Assembly: GCA_019638575.1 (NCBI GenBank) | Contig: JAHBTN010000005.1 | Coordinates: 124,001-188,000, forward strand | Source of the DNA: Ferruginibacter sp. | GTDB lineage: Bacteria > Bacteroidota > Bacteroidia > Chitinophagales > Chitinophagaceae | Direction of reading: 5' to 3' | DNA: 64,000 nucleotides | In this document: in pieces, positions 52,465 through 62,064 of the stretch | How positions within the stretch are numbered: the stretch's first letter is position 1 | Layout: every line of letters starts with the position of its first letter | Notes under the pieces: generated by a model | Database searches by the model: none | Told to the model about the DNA's origin: nothing | The model's input: only the letters and a program-made list of their open reading frames with translations | Translations under genes and position numbers: made by a program

Positions 52465-54186
52465 TTAATACCCTCTTGCATCATCATCCCCCCTATGGTC
52501 GCCAACTGCAATAATTGTTTTCTTTTTTGTAGTATCATCCCATTTTATTTGTATTACTTCGGTACGGCCAATTGCACTTCTTTCTTTTATATCATATCCC
52601 ATGGCCTGCAGTTCTTTTTTTACATCGGGCGAAAACCCTTTTTCAATAAACAAAACATCGGGCAGCCATTGATGATGAAACTTGGGTTTGTTTACTGCAT
52701 CATCAACCGTCATGTTAAATTCCAATATATCAACCAGGGTTTGAAAAACACTTGTAATGATAGTTGTGCCGCCGGGTGTGCCAACTACCAGGTATGGCGA
52801 GCCGTTTTTTAATACGATGGTGGGTGTCATACTGCTAAGCATTCTTTTGCCGGGAGCAATAGCATTTTTATCATTGCCCACTGCGCCATACATGTTAGGC
52901 ACGCCGGGCTTTACGCTAAAATCATCCATTTCATTATTAAGCAAAAAACCTGCACCTGAAACTACGGTACGGCTGCCGTATCCGCCATTTAAAGTGGTGG
53001 TTACCGATACTGCATTGCCTTCATCATCTACAATACTTATATGTGTGGTTTCCTCACTTTCATGAATGTGGCCTGCCTTTATATTTTTACTGCTGCCTGC
53101 CCTGCCCGGTTCATAATCTTTCATTCTTTCCTGCAGGTAAGCATTGCTCACCAAAGTTTTTACAGGCACTTTTACAAAATCGGGGTCGCCTAAAAACTCG
53201 GCCCTGTCGGCATAAGCCCTGCGTTCCACTTCTGTCATCAGTTGCACCGATGCAGCGGTTTCAAATTTCATTTCGGCAATATTTTTATCTTCAATCATCT
53301 TCATCATCTGCTCCAGTATAATGCCGCCGCTGCTTGGCAATGGCATGGTTAAAATTTGGTAACCTTTATAATTGAAATCAACTACGTCTCTTTCTTTGGC
53401 CTTGTAATTTTTAAGATCGCTTAATGAAATGATGCCATTGCCTTTTTTCATTTCTGCAACAACCAGTTTAGCGGTTTCGCCTTCATAAAATCCTTTTTGC
53501 CCTTTGTCTCTTATTCGCTTTAATGTATTGGCTAAGTCTTTCTGTACCAAAATATCTCCTGCCTTCCAATCTCCATCTTTTACAAATGCAACAGGCGATG
53601 TGTTCAGTTCAAGAAATTCTTTTTTTGTACTGTTAAAAGATGCAGCCTGAGATGCAGTGATGGCAAAACCTTTTTCTGCAAGGTCTATTGCAGGCTGTAT
53701 CAATGTAGCAAATGGCAGCTTTGCATATTTTAAACTAGCAAACAACCCGGCAACTGTACCCGGTACACCTGCAGCCAGGTGCCCGTTTTGCGATAAGTTT
53801 AATAATGGGTTGCCATCTTTATCAAGGTACATATCTCTGCTTGCCGCAGCAGGCGCTTTCTCACGATAATCGATGCTTATGTTTTTACCATTTTTTAAAT
53901 GTGCTACCATAAAACCACCTCCGCCAATATTGCCTGCACCGGGGTAAACAACAGCCAGCGCTAATTGTGTGGCAATGGCTGCATCTACCGCATTGCCGCC
54001 CATTTGTAAAATGTGTAGCCCTACCTGGCTTGCAAGGGGATGTGCACATACTACAGCCCCTTTGGTACAGGTAATTGATTTTTGAATGGTATAATTATTA
54101 TGGTTGATTGCCTGTGCAATTATTAAAGAAGGTAAAAACAATAAAAAACTAATTGCTGATGTATAAATTAAGTGCTTACGGGTCAT
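52465..54186 (-). CDS. ggt: Gamma-glutamyltransferase
   Basis: Cleaves gamma-glutamyl bonds of glutathione and relatives in the periplasm. The 573-residue proenzyme has a signal peptide (to about 25). It is self-cleaved before the catalytic Thr in ESEETTHISIVDDEGNAVSVTTTLNGGYGS (about residue 373), giving large and small subunits. The GGNAVDAAIA region is near the N-terminus. FLLNNEMDDFS and GKRMLSSMTPTIVLKNG...VVGTPGGTTI, substrate-site motifs, follow in the small subunit. Length and motifs are standard. It is a single-gene unit, divergent from the M14 peptidase gene. Confidence 0.95.
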   Translation of the reverse strand: MTRKHLIYTSAISFLLFLPSLIIAQAINHNNYTIQKSITCTKGAVVCAHPLASQVGLHILQMGGNAVDAAIATQLALAVVYPGAGNIGGGGFMVAHLKNGKNISIDYREKAPAAASRDMYLDKDGNPLLNLSQNGHLAAGVPGTVAGLFASLKYAKLPFATLIQPAIDLAEKGFAITASQAASFNSTKKEFLELNTSPVAFVKDGDWKAGDILVQKDLANTLKRIRDKGQKGFYEGETAKLVVAEMKKGNGIISLSDLKNYKAKERDVVDFNYKGYQILTMPLPSSGGIILEQMMKMIEDKNIAEMKFETAASVQLMTEVERRAYADRAEFLGDPDFVKVPVKTLVSNAYLQERMKDYEPGRAGSSKNIKAGHIHESEETTHISIVDDEGNAVSVTTTLNGGYGSRTVVSGAGFLLNNEMDDFSVKPGVPNMYGAVGNDKNAIAPGKRMLSSMTPTIVLKNGSPYLVVGTPGGTTIITSVFQTLVDILEFNMTVDDAVNKPKFHHQWLPDVLFIEKGFSPDVKKELQAMGYDIKERSAIGRTEVIQIKWDDTTKKKTIIAVGDHRGDDDARGY

Positions 54187-54368
54187 TGTTAAAATTTTAT
54201 CGAATTTACTTTAATAAAGCCAAATTTCTTTTCTCAATTACAAAATCAAAAAATGTTTAAGTTAAAGAGGCGTACATTAAGGATAAATGGCAGCACTAAG
54301 TCATCTGCTTTCTTTATTTTCACATAATATTTTGTAACAGGAATCCTCCATCGCTCAAAAATGAAACA

Positions 54369-56870
54369 ATGAGAATCAAACTATTTTTTATTTGCTTTTT
54401 ATTTTTTACCGCAAAATCATTTGCACAAATAAAATCGCCTGGCGAATTTTTAGGTTACCGGTTAGGTAGTCATTTTACACCACATTATAAAATTGTAAAT
54501 TATTTTCAGCAGATGGCTGCCGCAGAGCCACAAATGATGAAACTGGAAACTTATGGACAAACCAACGAGGGTAGGCCGCTTTTACTTGCAATTGTATCCT
54601 CGCCCGAAAATATGGCAAGGCTTGATGAGATAAGAAAAAATAATTTACGGTTAACAGGATTGCTGAAAGATAAGGCGCCCGATGTAAATGCACCGGTAAT
54701 AGTTTGGCTTAGTTATAATGTACATGGCAATGAAGCCAGTTCATCAGAAACTTCAATGAAGGTTTTGTATGAACTGCTAAGCCCTTCAAATATGCAGGTG
54801 AAAGCCTGGTTAAAAAACACAGTTGTAATCATTGATCCCTGTTTAAATCCTGATGGAAGGGAAAGATATGTAAACTGGTATAATCAAATGGTTGGTAAAA
54901 ATGCTAATGTAGATGTTAATACAAGAGAACACAGTGAACCCTGGCCCGGCGGAAGAGTAAACCATTATTATTTTGATTTAAACCGTGACTGGGCATGGCA
55001 AACACAGGTAGAAACACAGGGGCGCATGAAAAAATATAATGAATGGCTGCCACAGATCCATTGCGATTTTCACGAACAGGGGATAAACAATCCTTATTAT
55101 TTTGCCCCTGCCGCCGAACCTTTTCACGAAGTGATTACAGCCTGGCAACGACAATTTCAAACAAGTATCGGCCGCAACCATGCAAAATATTTTGATGCCA
55201 ATGGCTGGTTATATTTTACCAAAGAAATTTTTGATCTTTTTTATCCATCTTATGGTGATACATATCCATTGTATAATGGCGCTATTGGGATGACGTACGA
55301 GCAGGCAGGCCATAGCCAGGGCGGGCTGGCCGTTGCAATTAATGATGGTGATACTCTTACCTTACAAGACAGGATTGCACATCATTACACCACCAGCATC
55401 AGCACTATTGAAATTGCTTCAAAGAATGCCGAAAAATTAATGAGCGAATACAAAAAATATTTTGATGATGCCAATACCAATGGTGTAGGCTTATATAAAA
55501 CTTTTGTGATAACAGGCGATAATAACGGTAAGCTGCAAGCGCTGAAAAGTTTTTTTGACCGCAACGAGATACGGTATGGCAGTGTAACAGGTAATGCATT
55601 GAGGGGTTATAATTATTTCAGCGGTAGAGAAGAAAGTTTTAATGCAAGCAATAGCCTGGCTGTTTCTGCCTACCAGCCTAAATCGGCCCTGGTAAAGGTT
55701 TTATTTGAACCAAAGTCGAAACTCAGTGATTCTGTTACTTATGACATTACCGCCTGGAGCCTGCCCTTTGTATATGGATTACAAACTTATGCCGTAAAAG
55801 AAAAGCTGCCGGTAACTGGCAATGTAAAAACAAATAATGCTGTTGCGGTTTCTGCTTCGGCTTATGGTTATCTTATTAACTATAATTCATTTGCCGATGC
55901 AAAATTTTTATCTGCTTTATTAAATAATGGAATTAAGGTAAGGTATGCCGAAAAGGAATTCACTTATCATGGCAAATCATTTGCCAAAGGAACCATCATT
56001 GTTTTAAAGAAAGGAAACGAAGAAAAGTTGCAGGAGTTTGTAAGCCTGGCAAAAGCAAACTATGCAACAGTTACCGAAGTTAACGGTGGATTTATGGATA
56101 CAGGTTTTGATTTTGGCAGCGAAAAAGTCAGGTTCATTAAAAAGCCTGCAGTAGCGCTGCTTACAGGCCGTGGCGTAAGCCCCAATGCGGCTGGTGAAGT
56201 ATGGCAGCTTTTTGACGGGCAGTTAAATTATCCAATAAGCCTTTTTAATGCTGACGAGATTGATGCCAACGGTTTAAAAAATATTGATGTATTGATTTTA
56301 GCTGATGGCAGGTATAAATTTTTTGCTGATAAAGAAGCATCCGCACAACTTAAAATGTGGGTGCAACAGGGAGGAAAAATTATTGCAATGGAAAATGCAG
56401 CCGCACAGCTTGCAAAAACCGATTGGGGAATTAAACAGAAAAAAGATGATGATGATAAAAAAGACGATAAAAAAAACACAGATGAATATGAAGCTTTAAA
56501 GAGGTACGAGAACCGGGAAAGGGATGGTATTGTAAACAATATACCCGGCGCTATTTATAAAGTAGATTTGGATGATTCACACCCATTGGCTTTTGGTTAT
56601 GGCAATAGTTATTATACTTTAAAGCTAAGCAGCGATATGTATGAATTTATGGACGATGGCTGGAATGTAGGTGTGATAAAAAAAGAAAACCAGGTATCGG
56701 GTTTTGTGGGTAACAGGGTTAAGGATAAAATAAAAGACGGTACTGTTATTGGTGTGCAGCCATTGGGCAACGGCTCCATTGTTTTTTTTGCCGATGACCC
56801 CATATTCAGAAGCTTTTGGGAAAACGGGAAGTTGATGTTTGCCAATGCTATATTTTTAGTGGGGCAGTAA
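54369..56870 (+). CDS. Secreted M14 zinc carboxypeptidase with C-terminal amidotransferase-like domain
   Basis: An 833-residue exported protein (signal peptide to about residue 20, KSFAQ). The M14 domain spans about 35-370, with zinc ligands His119 and Glu122 (YNVHGNEASS), DPCLNPDGRERYVNWYN, and QIHCDFHEQG with the third ligand His. The C-terminal half (about 590-833) starts KPAVALLTGRGVSPNAAGEVWQLFDG and includes IDVLILADGRYKFFADKEASAQLKMWVQQGGKIIAMENAAAQL. It ends GNGSIVFFADDPIFRSFWENGKLMFANAIF, resembling a class I amidotransferase/ThuA-like fold without a visible catalytic Cys triad. It is followed after 62 bp by a PIG-L gene with the same kind of C-terminal domain. Confidence 0.9.
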   Translation: MRIKLFFICFLFFTAKSFAQIKSPGEFLGYRLGSHFTPHYKIVNYFQQMAAAEPQMMKLETYGQTNEGRPLLLAIVSSPENMARLDEIRKNNLRLTGLLKDKAPDVNAPVIVWLSYNVHGNEASSSETSMKVLYELLSPSNMQVKAWLKNTVVIIDPCLNPDGRERYVNWYNQMVGKNANVDVNTREHSEPWPGGRVNHYYFDLNRDWAWQTQVETQGRMKKYNEWLPQIHCDFHEQGINNPYYFAPAAEPFHEVITAWQRQFQTSIGRNHAKYFDANGWLYFTKEIFDLFYPSYGDTYPLYNGAIGMTYEQAGHSQGGLAVAINDGDTLTLQDRIAHHYTTSISTIEIASKNAEKLMSEYKKYFDDANTNGVGLYKTFVITGDNNGKLQALKSFFDRNEIRYGSVTGNALRGYNYFSGREESFNASNSLAVSAYQPKSALVKVLFEPKSKLSDSVTYDITAWSLPFVYGLQTYAVKEKLPVTGNVKTNNAVAVSASAYGYLINYNSFADAKFLSALLNNGIKVRYAEKEFTYHGKSFAKGTIIVLKKGNEEKLQEFVSLAKANYATVTEVNGGFMDTGFDFGSEKVRFIKKPAVALLTGRGVSPNAAGEVWQLFDGQLNYPISLFNADEIDANGLKNIDVLILADGRYKFFADKEASAQLKMWVQQGGKIIAMENAAAQLAKTDWGIKQKKDDDDKKDDKKNTDEYEALKRYENRERDGIVNNIPGAIYKVDLDDSHPLAFGYGNSYYTLKLSSDMYEFMDDGWNVGVIKKENQVSGFVGNRVKDKIKDGTVIGVQPLGNGSIVFFADDPIFRSFWENGKLMFANAIFLVGQ

Positions 56871-56932
56871 ATGGCTGTAACAAATTTTGAACATGAAGCA
56901 TTTATCAAAACAAAATCAATTACAATAAAAGT

Positions 56933-59467
56933 ATGCTGAAGAATTTTTCTTTTACCAATAAACGTTTATTGAGCAATCAAAACCTGCTGCAACAAATTTT
57001 AATGTTGTTTTTTGTTGTATGCTTCGGCTTTGCAAATGCACAATCGCCAAAAACATACACTTCATCGGAGATATTATTACAATTAAAGAAATTGAATGTG
57101 CTGGGTTCGGTATTATATGTGGCTGCCCACCCCGATGATGAAAACACAAGGCTGCTTGCATACCTGGCCAATGGAAAATTGTACCGTACAGGTTATTTAA
57201 GTCTTACCCGTGGCGATGGCGGGCAAAATCTTATTGGTGATGAACAGGGTGTTGACCTGGGGCTGATACGTACACAGGAACTGCTTTCGGCAAGGCGCAT
57301 TGATGGAGCAGAACAATTCTTCAGCCGTGCATTTGATTTTGGTTACAGCAAAAGCCCCGAAGAAGCCATGCGTATTTGGGGGCATGATAAAATATTGGGC
57401 GATGTGGTTTGGGTGATAAGAAAATTCAGGCCCGATATTATCATCACCCGGTTTCCAACAACAGGCGAAGGAGGGCATGGCCATCATACAGCATCGGCCA
57501 TACTTGCCGGCGAAGCATTTGATGCAGCAGCCGACCCAACAAAATTTCCTGAACAATTAAAACTGGGTGTTACCGTTTGGCAGGCAAAACGTTTACTTTG
57601 GAATACATTTAGTTTTGGTTCTACAAATACAACAAGTGCCGATCAATTTACAGTTGATTGTGGCGAATATAATCCCATACTTGGAAAAAGTTATGGTGAG
57701 ATAGCTGCTGCAAGCCGCAGCCAGCATAAGAGCCAGGGCTTTGGCGCTACAGCACAAAGAGGCAGCGTGACAGAATATTTTAAAACCATAAAAGGAACGG
57801 CGCCGGCAGATGATTTGATGGACAATGTGGATGTAACATGGAACAGGGCCAATGATAAAATACTGGCAGGCGATATCAACAAAATAATTAAAAAATTTGA
57901 TGTACAGCATCCCGAAAAATCGGTACCTGCATTGGTAAGTTTATATAAAAAAGTTGAGCAGGTAAAAGATGAATACTGGAAAAAACAAAAACTGGATGCA
58001 CTGAAGGAATTGATACAAAACTGTTGTGGTTTATTTTTAGATGCTACAACCAATACCCAGTTTGCTGTGCAGGGCGATAGCTTGAAAATAAATTTTGTTG
58101 TAAATAACCGATTAGGCGCCAACATAAAAAATGCCGATGTTTTTATTGATAATGATTATGTAATTTTCGACCGTTTAGAAACCAATAAGAATTCGGTGAA
58201 GGATTATACCATGTTCATCAGTCCAACAGCCGCAATCACACAGCCTTACTGGCTGCAAAACCCGATGGATAAAGGGAGTTTTAATGTAACCGATCAGCAA
58301 CAGATAGGCAAAGGGCAAAGCGATCCTTATAGTGTTGTGTTCAGCATGCAGATTGAAGGCACAGAATTTAAGTTTACAAAACCCGTAAGGTATAAACATA
58401 CCGACCCTGTAAAAGGCGAACTTTATCAACCATTAACTATTCTGCCAAAAATTGAATTAAATTACGATGCAGATGTTTACCTCGGCATCAACAACCAGCC
58501 CGTTCAGGTGGGCACGCAGGTTAAATCAAATCTTTCAACGGCATCCGATATCACGGTAACTAAATTAACATCGCAAAAAATAAGCAACAGCAATAACCCA
58601 TACATATTTAAGAGCAGTGCTAAAAAATCAGTAGATCATGAAACATCAACATTCAGTTTTACAGGTGTAAATGATGATTATGTAGAAGAAATAAAATTGC
58701 AGGCACAAAACAACGGGTATGCCTATCATCACTACAGGAAAACCATTTCGTACGACCATATACCATCTATCGTTTATTTTCACGATGCAACCGCCAGGCT
58801 TTCAAAAATTGACTTGCGTACAGAAGGAAGTTTGGCCGGCTATATTCCCGGCGCCGGCGATAAGATACCGGAGGCTTTGCAGGTGATGGGTTATAAAGTG
58901 GTTACTTTAAAACAAGCCGATATTAATGCAGCTAATTTAAAACAGTATGATGTTATTGTAACCGGTGTACGGGCATACAATACTAACGATTGGATGAATG
59001 ATGTGTATGATGAACTGATGAAGTATGTGAACGAGGGCGGGGTTTTATTAGTTCAATATAATACAAGCAGCCAAATAGGCCCGGTTAAAGCAAAAATTTC
59101 GCCATACCCGTTTAATATAAGCCGCAACAGGATTACGGATGAAGATGCAAAAGTAAATTTCTTATTGCCAGATCATCCTGCATTAAATTATCCAAACAAG
59201 ATTACCGAAAAAGATTTTGAAGGATGGATACAGGAACGCAGCATTTATCATGCAGATAAAATTGATACTGCATTTAAAAAAATCCTCAGCATGAAAGACC
59301 CCGGCGAAAAAGAAAATGACGGAAGCCTCATCATTGCCAATTATGGCAAGGGAAGATTTATATATACAGGCCTTGTTTTTTTTAGGGAATTACCGGCGGC
59401 TGTGCCGGGCGCCTACAGGCTGTTTGCAAACCTAATAGCCAACAACAGACAACAAGTTGCAAAATAA
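56933..59467 (+). CDS. Secreted PIG-L/LmbE family deacetylase with C-terminal amidotransferase-like domain
   Basis: An 844-residue exported protein (signal peptide to about 37, FANAQ). The PIG-L domain (about 55-300) has the zinc motif AAHPDDEN (His66, Asp68, Asp69), LSLTRGDGGQN and the second-His segment GEGGHGHHTASA. Members remove N-acetyl groups from sugars. The middle (about 380-600) is beta-rich. The C-terminal part (about 640-840) runs KIPEALQVMGYKVVTLKQADI, QYDVIVTGVRAYN, YVNEGGVLLVQYNTS and GKGRFIYTGLVFFRELPAAVPGAYRLFANLI. It is like the end of the upstream M14 protein. Substrate is unknown; a wall or glycan fragment is possible. Confidence 0.9.
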   Translation: MLKNFSFTNKRLLSNQNLLQQILMLFFVVCFGFANAQSPKTYTSSEILLQLKKLNVLGSVLYVAAHPDDENTRLLAYLANGKLYRTGYLSLTRGDGGQNLIGDEQGVDLGLIRTQELLSARRIDGAEQFFSRAFDFGYSKSPEEAMRIWGHDKILGDVVWVIRKFRPDIIITRFPTTGEGGHGHHTASAILAGEAFDAAADPTKFPEQLKLGVTVWQAKRLLWNTFSFGSTNTTSADQFTVDCGEYNPILGKSYGEIAAASRSQHKSQGFGATAQRGSVTEYFKTIKGTAPADDLMDNVDVTWNRANDKILAGDINKIIKKFDVQHPEKSVPALVSLYKKVEQVKDEYWKKQKLDALKELIQNCCGLFLDATTNTQFAVQGDSLKINFVVNNRLGANIKNADVFIDNDYVIFDRLETNKNSVKDYTMFISPTAAITQPYWLQNPMDKGSFNVTDQQQIGKGQSDPYSVVFSMQIEGTEFKFTKPVRYKHTDPVKGELYQPLTILPKIELNYDADVYLGINNQPVQVGTQVKSNLSTASDITVTKLTSQKISNSNNPYIFKSSAKKSVDHETSTFSFTGVNDDYVEEIKLQAQNNGYAYHHYRKTISYDHIPSIVYFHDATARLSKIDLRTEGSLAGYIPGAGDKIPEALQVMGYKVVTLKQADINAANLKQYDVIVTGVRAYNTNDWMNDVYDELMKYVNEGGVLLVQYNTSSQIGPVKAKISPYPFNISRNRITDEDAKVNFLLPDHPALNYPNKITEKDFEGWIQERSIYHADKIDTAFKKILSMKDPGEKENDGSLIIANYGKGRFIYTGLVFFRELPAAVPGAYRLFANLIANNRQQVAK

Positions 59468-59495
59468 AACATCACCGGTGTTAACATCATAAATT

Positions 59496-59603
59496 ATGCA
59501 AAACGAAAAATCATATTGGAATAAATGGTACCTGGCCGTGTTGCTTTTTTTGATACTGCAAATATTTATCTTTTATATGATAACGGTAGAGTTTAAAAAG
59601 TGA
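59496..59603 (+). CDS. Small single-span membrane protein (35 residues)
   Basis: An ORF of 36 codons starting MQNEKSYWNKWYLAVLLFLI, with one membrane helix (about 12-31) and a basic end (EFKK). It lies between the PIG-L gene (28-bp gap) and the symporter gene (62-bp gap). Tiny one-helix ORFs with a YWNKWY-type start often precede sodium:solute symporter genes in this phylum, so it is probably a symporter-associated subunit (inference). It is too short to rule out chance by sequence alone. Confidence 0.6.
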   Translation: MQNEKSYWNKWYLAVLLFLILQIFIFYMITVEFKK

Positions 59604-59665
59604 TTACGGGTTTTAGGAAAAATATTCTTTTGTTATAAATAATAAATAGCTCAAAGGGTTTATGT

Positions 59666-61282
59666 ATGAGTAGAATCGATTGGATTATATTATGTGTAAC
59701 ACTGGCTGGTATTGTGCTGTATGGCATTTATAAAAGCCGAACCACAAAAAACCTCGATGGCTATTTTTTAAGCAACCGCTCCATGCCCTGGTATCTTGTA
59801 TTGTTAAGCATTATGGGTACACAGGCAAGTGCCATTACTTTTTTAACAGGCCCCGGGCAGGCATATAGCGATGGGATGCGTTTTGTGCAATATTATTTTG
59901 GTTTGCCGCTGGCCATGATTGTTGTAAGTATTTTTTTTGTACCTGTATTTAACAAGTTAAAAGTTTATACCGCTTACGAGTTTTTAGAAAACAGGTTCGA
60001 TCTTAAAACCCGTACGCTCACTTCGTTTTTATTTTTGTTGTCAAGAGGCTTAAGCACGGGCATCAGCATATTTGCACCTTCTATAGTTTTAAGTTCTTTG
60101 ATGGGATGGAATATTTATTATACCAACCTGGTGATGGGTGGGCTGCTGATTATTTATACCATGAGCGGCGGCGCAAAAGCGGTTGCCCATACACAAAAAC
60201 TGCAAATGATTATTGTGTTTGTGGCTTTGTTTATTGTTGGATACCTGGCTGTAAAATTATTGCCCGATGCCATTGGCTTTACCGGCGCCCTGCGTAAAAG
60301 CGGAGAAATGGGAAAGATGAACATCATTACCACAGGCTTTACCGATAAGGGTTTCGACTGGCAGGACAAATACAATATTTGGAGTGGAATGATTGGAGGA
60401 TTTTTCCTGGCGCTTAGTTATTTTGGTACCGACCATAGCCAGGTGGGGCGCTATCTTACTGCTAAAGATGTAAAAGAAAGCAGGCTTGGGTTATTAATGA
60501 ATGGATTGGTGAAAGTACCCATGCAGTTTTTCATTTTATTGCTGGGTATTTTAATATTTTCTTTTTACCAGTTTAATAAAGCACCTATTTATTTTGACCA
60601 GGCAAAAGTTTCTGTTGCCAAACAAACAATGTATAAAGATTCCTTAATTGCATTAGAAAATAGTTATGCAATTGCTTTAGATGCAGGAGCAATGCAAGAA
60701 TCGAAAGATTTAAGAATACAATACAGGGCTACTTTGCAAAAAGCTTTGCCCGGACAGGATACCAACGATAACAATTATATCTTCCTGCGGTTTGTGATGG
60801 ATTATTTACCACAGGGGTTGATAGGCCTCATCATCGCCATTATATTTTTAGCTTCGTGGGGCAGCATTGCTGCTGCTTTAAATTCGCTGGCGGCTGTTAC
60901 GGTTGTTGATTTTCACAAGAAATTTTTTGTAAAAGAAGAAACCGAAACAAAAGATTACCATGTATCGCAATGGTACACATTTGGCTGGGGCGTTTTTTGT
61001 ATTATCATTGCCATGTTTGCACAAAACATTGGCAACAGTTTAATTGAAGCGGTGAATATCCTTGGCTCATTATTTTATGGTGTTATACTCGGTATCTTTT
61101 TAGTAGCACTGGGAGTAAAATTTATAAAAGGCCATGCCGTATTTTATGCGGCACTTGTATCGGAGTTGCTGGTAATTTTAATTTACCAGCAGAATTTAGT
61201 TTCTTTTCTTTGGCTTAATGCCATTGGCGCCATTTTGGTTGTAATATTAGCAATAGCAATACAGATGGTTAGCAAACAATAA
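59666..61282 (+). CDS. Sodium:solute symporter (SSS family)
   Basis: A 538-residue inner-membrane protein with about 13 helices of the LeuT-like SSS fold. The early motif is NRSMPWYLVLLSIMGTQASAITFLTGPGQAY (about 37-70); the Na+-site region is in the GSIAAALNSLAAVTVVDF segment (about 400-420). A soluble loop (about 305-375; ALENSYAIALDAGAMQESKDLRIQYRATLQ) interrupts the middle and is longer than in typical members. The substrate is not readable. Located after a carboxypeptidase and a deacetylase gene, it may take up their products (inference). Confidence 0.9.
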   Translation: MSRIDWIILCVTLAGIVLYGIYKSRTTKNLDGYFLSNRSMPWYLVLLSIMGTQASAITFLTGPGQAYSDGMRFVQYYFGLPLAMIVVSIFFVPVFNKLKVYTAYEFLENRFDLKTRTLTSFLFLLSRGLSTGISIFAPSIVLSSLMGWNIYYTNLVMGGLLIIYTMSGGAKAVAHTQKLQMIIVFVALFIVGYLAVKLLPDAIGFTGALRKSGEMGKMNIITTGFTDKGFDWQDKYNIWSGMIGGFFLALSYFGTDHSQVGRYLTAKDVKESRLGLLMNGLVKVPMQFFILLLGILIFSFYQFNKAPIYFDQAKVSVAKQTMYKDSLIALENSYAIALDAGAMQESKDLRIQYRATLQKALPGQDTNDNNYIFLRFVMDYLPQGLIGLIIAIIFLASWGSIAAALNSLAAVTVVDFHKKFFVKEETETKDYHVSQWYTFGWGVFCIIIAMFAQNIGNSLIEAVNILGSLFYGVILGIFLVALGVKFIKGHAVFYAALVSELLVILIYQQNLVSFLWLNAIGAILVVILAIAIQMVSKQ

Positions 61283-61320
61283 GAATAATATCTTTTCATT
61301 AAAATATTTTCTTCCTGCAA

Positions 61321-61668
61321 TCAAAAACTTGATTGCCGTAAACCTTCCATAATAAAGGCGCCAAAAAAGATCATGTAAAAAATTATAATTAACAAGAATA
61401 AAGAGCCAATGATAAGACCGATGATGGAACAGGTTCTTCCGGCAGTTAAAGTACCATAGCTGGCCGGGGAGTATAGTTCAGGCGTAGCCTGGTACAAGCG
61501 GCGGTCTTTATTAGAAAGCACCAGTCCGATGATACCACAAACAACACCAAAAAATCCATAACAAAATGCAAGTAAAATTGATAAGATGCCCAGTACCAGT
61601 ACGCCGGTAGCGTTGGGTAAATTGGCAGGAGTGTTGCCAGGTGTAAGGTAATTTTGTTGTTCGGTCAT
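61321..61668 (-). CDS. CCC-motif membrane protein (DUF4190-like)
   Basis: A 115-residue membrane protein with a Pro/Asn-rich N-terminus and two or three membrane segments (GVLVLGILSILLAFCYGFFGVVCGIIGLVLSN, about 23-54, and TCSIIGLIIGSLFLLIIIFYMIFFGAFI, about 81-108). Three single Cys (two in the first segment, one at the head of the second) give the 'CCC' family name. Function unknown. The DUF2752 gene lies 10 bp upstream on the same strand, a pair often found together in Bacteroidota. Confidence 0.8.
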   Translation of the reverse strand: MTEQQNYLTPGNTPANLPNATGVLVLGILSILLAFCYGFFGVVCGIIGLVLSNKDRRLYQATPELYSPASYGTLTAGRTCSIIGLIIGSLFLLIIIFYMIFFGAFIMEGLRQSSF

Positions 61669-61678
61669 AGCAGTAGTT

Positions 61679-62002
61679 TTAATGGTATAATGTAACCAGT
61701 TTGTAAATATAACTTACCATAATTATGAATGTGCAAAAAATTGCTGCATATTTTAAAATTGAATCACCGTTTTTTATTTTAAAACAAACGTGTACAATTA
61801 GGAATAAAAAAAGAAGGATAACAGGAATTAATGCAGGGTACATGATAAAGCTGGCTGCAAAATCTTTTTTCATTAATAAAATTAAACTTCTTTGCATACC
61901 ACAGCCCGGGCAATCAAAATGTGTTATTGATTTAAACAGGCAGGGCACTTGATGGTGCTCCAGCCAGTTGATAATATTTACAAAGATGAACAACATGTAC
62001 AA
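61679..62002 (-). CDS. DUF2752 membrane protein
   Basis: A 107-residue protein. The family signature HFDCPGCGMQRSLILLMKKDF (about 28-48) contains the CPGCG pair of Cys. Two membrane helices follow (about 50-72 and 81-103). Function unknown. It lies upstream of the CCC-motif gene in a two-gene unit and downstream (same strand) of proS by 62 bp. Confidence 0.88.
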   Translation of the reverse strand: MYMLFIFVNIINWLEHHQVPCLFKSITHFDCPGCGMQRSLILLMKKDFAASFIMYPALIPVILLFLFLIVHVCFKIKNGDSILKYAAIFCTFIIMVSYIYKLVTLYH

Positions 62003-62064
62003 TTAGTACTTGTGGTTTATAAGAAACTACTTGCAATTAAAAATCAAAAAATCTTTACAACAAA

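Noticed and set aside
61317..61336. 8-bp hairpin GCAATCAA/TTGATTGC at the convergent end of the symporter gene
   Set aside because: It overlaps the 3' end of the CCC-motif gene and has no T-run; not a convincing terminator.
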